Origin: Psychrobacillus sp. BL-248-WT-3
GTDB taxonomy: Bacteria > Bacillota > Bacilli > Bacillales_A > Planococcaceae
Length of the DNA: 64,000 bases
Direction of reading: 5' to 3'
Assembly: GCF_012843435.1 (NCBI RefSeq)
Contig: NZ_JABAFC010000002.1
Coordinates: forward strand, 62,001-126,000
Under the pieces are notes generated by a model that saw only the letters and a program-made list of their open reading frames with translations, searched no databases and was not told the origin of the DNA. Positions 63,131 through 64,000 of this stretch are shown in pieces (the stretch's first letter is position 1; each line of letters starts with the position of its first letter). The translations under genes and the position numbers were made by a program.

Positions 63131-63814
63131 TTATCTTGCTTTTAGTGTACAATCATCTGGTACTTGAGAAGGATCTGTAACTAAATTATCTTGAATATGA
63201 ACTTGCTGCATTTTGTTATTATGCATAAATTTGAAAATCCCGTTATCAAAATCTGTTCCTATTTCCTTGAAGAATATTCCTTCTTGGCACATATTTTTTG
63301 CGCATGTAAAGGAAACCTTGTAAGTTTCTCCGTCATTGACTAAATATGCTCTTACACCTTTTTCAAAGACGCCTTCTTCTTCATCTTTAATAGCACGTTC
63401 AACTGATACCACATGGAAATCAACAAAAGGGATTTCTTTTAACAAGACATTCATAAACGATCCTTTAGTAATTTCTTCCCATCTACTTTGGGCAGTTTGT
63501 CCAATGATTATTTGTGTAATATTCAGGTTATGAGCAACTTCTTTAATTACCTTAGGAGAAGGACGTTTTTCATTATCCCGAATGATAAATTCTTCTACGT
63601 CTAGTTCTTCTGCTAATGCTTTCCATTGATCTACGTAACCTGACTTTTCTGCATCGAAAGCATCGTATGGAAGTGGATCCACTGTTAATATATAAAGAGG
63701 GCAGTCCATAATACTAGCCATTTTGTGTCCTCTTCTAATAAGTCGTTCACCGTTTGGTCCATAGTATACGCAGACAAGTATACTTTCATCCATCCTACCT
63801 TTTGTGCGTTTCAC
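63131..63814 (-). CDS. universal stress protein domain protein (KdpD sensor-like)
   Basis: A 227-residue protein. Residues about 8-140 are a Usp domain whose GQTAQSRWEEITKGSFMNVLLKEIPFVDFHVV is the form found in the N-terminal part of KdpD potassium sensors. The C-terminal about 85 residues, with FTCAKNMCQEGIFFKEIGTDFDNGIFKF, match nothing I recognise and hold two Cys. There is no kinase domain. It might be a free-standing nucleotide or second-messenger sensor. Confidence 0.75.
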   Translation of the reverse strand: MKRTKGRMDESILVCVYYGPNGERLIRRGHKMASIMDCPLYILTVDPLPYDAFDAEKSGYVDQWKALAEELDVEEFIIRDNEKRPSPKVIKEVAHNLNITQIIIGQTAQSRWEEITKGSFMNVLLKEIPFVDFHVVSVERAIKDEEEGVFEKGVRAYLVNDGETYKVSFTCAKNMCQEGIFFKEIGTDFDNGIFKFMHNNKMQQVHIQDNLVTDPSQVPDDCTLKAR

Positions 63815-64000
63815 GGTTGTCTACACCCCATTTATCTTAGTCTCATCTATTCTAGTGACATGTACAAAATAATGCAAATTATAAGCTATAGTAAACACTA
63901 TAAGTGCAGAGAAGTGTGGTTTAGTGTATAATTTACTTAGGAAAAACAAGAATATACCTAATTTAATATCGTTAAGGAGTGAAAAAAAATCATTTTCTCC
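63815..64000. other. intergenic region to window end
   Basis: No gene is seen. A ribosome-site-like AAGGAGTG at 63975 hints that a plus-strand gene starts at or beyond the window edge. Confidence 0.4.

Overview
The window is a chromosomal segment of a low-GC, probably spore-forming Bacillales bacterium. A Bacillaceae/Planococcaceae relative such as Psychrobacillus or Lysinibacillus is my best guess. The evidence is AT-rich DNA with strong AGGAGG ribosome sites, T-box leaders, a FapR box before fabI, a sigma-B type promoter before a large catalase, a CcpA cre site, the acetylated diaminopimelate pair (DapH plus deacetylase), HemAT, YeeN and a YtfJ/GerW-type sporulation protein. I see no rRNA, tRNA, transposase, phage gene or CRISPR array. 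Mobile DNA is limited to short non-coding dispersed repeats.

Layout. 1-5.5 kb: a partial aminotransferase, a HemAT oxygen chemoreceptor co-directional with a MacB/FtsX-type ABC exporter, and a divergent MerR regulator with a cobalamin-binding domain. 5.5-26 kb: two diverged copies of a three-gene oxidoreductase module (small membrane protein, Tat-signal gluconate-2-dehydrogenase subunit 3, GMC flavoprotein), one near 5.8-8.6 kb and one near 23.2-26.1 kb in the opposite orientation, with tatA beside the second. Between them lie fabI, katE, a CoA-disulfide reductase, a truncated threonyl-tRNA synthetase behind tandem T-boxes, acetyltransferases, DegV, a nucleotidyltransferase, a VanZ protein, and a cobalamin riboswitch controlling an adenosyltransferase-like protein and a BtuF-like lipoprotein. 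26-33 kb: housekeeping genes and an ABC-F ribosome-protection ATPase behind an attenuator leader. 33-39 kb: a TAXI-type TRAP transporter and the DapH/deacetylase pair. 39-49 kb: asparagine synthetase, a NatAB-like exporter divergent from a cell-surface stalk-domain protein, aroD, and argS behind an arginine T-box. 49-64 kb: an ECF sigma/anti-sigma pair, ferritin-like protein, PadR/HAAS-DUF4097 operon, TipA-like regulator, DDAH-like hydrolase, GH3 hexosaminidase, DUF421 protein, an Fsr-like MFS pump and a KdpD-like universal stress protein.

Most notable points: (1) the TAXI solute-binding protein at 35442-36440 is circularly permuted relative to its family; (2) two back-to-back ECF-type promoters at 44074-44137 share an inverted-repeat -35 region; (3) near-identical promoter/operator modules sit before the padR operon and an orphan HAAS-domain gene 32 kb away; (4) the ABC-F leader has a mutually exclusive terminator/antiterminator; (5) the B12-MerR regulator lacks the CarH upper-ligand histidine and has a matching pair of dyads around it; (6) two degenerate arrays with 21-nt periodicity and a 201-bp dispersed repeat are unexplained by genes. 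All functional calls rest on motif recognition by eye; no database search was run.
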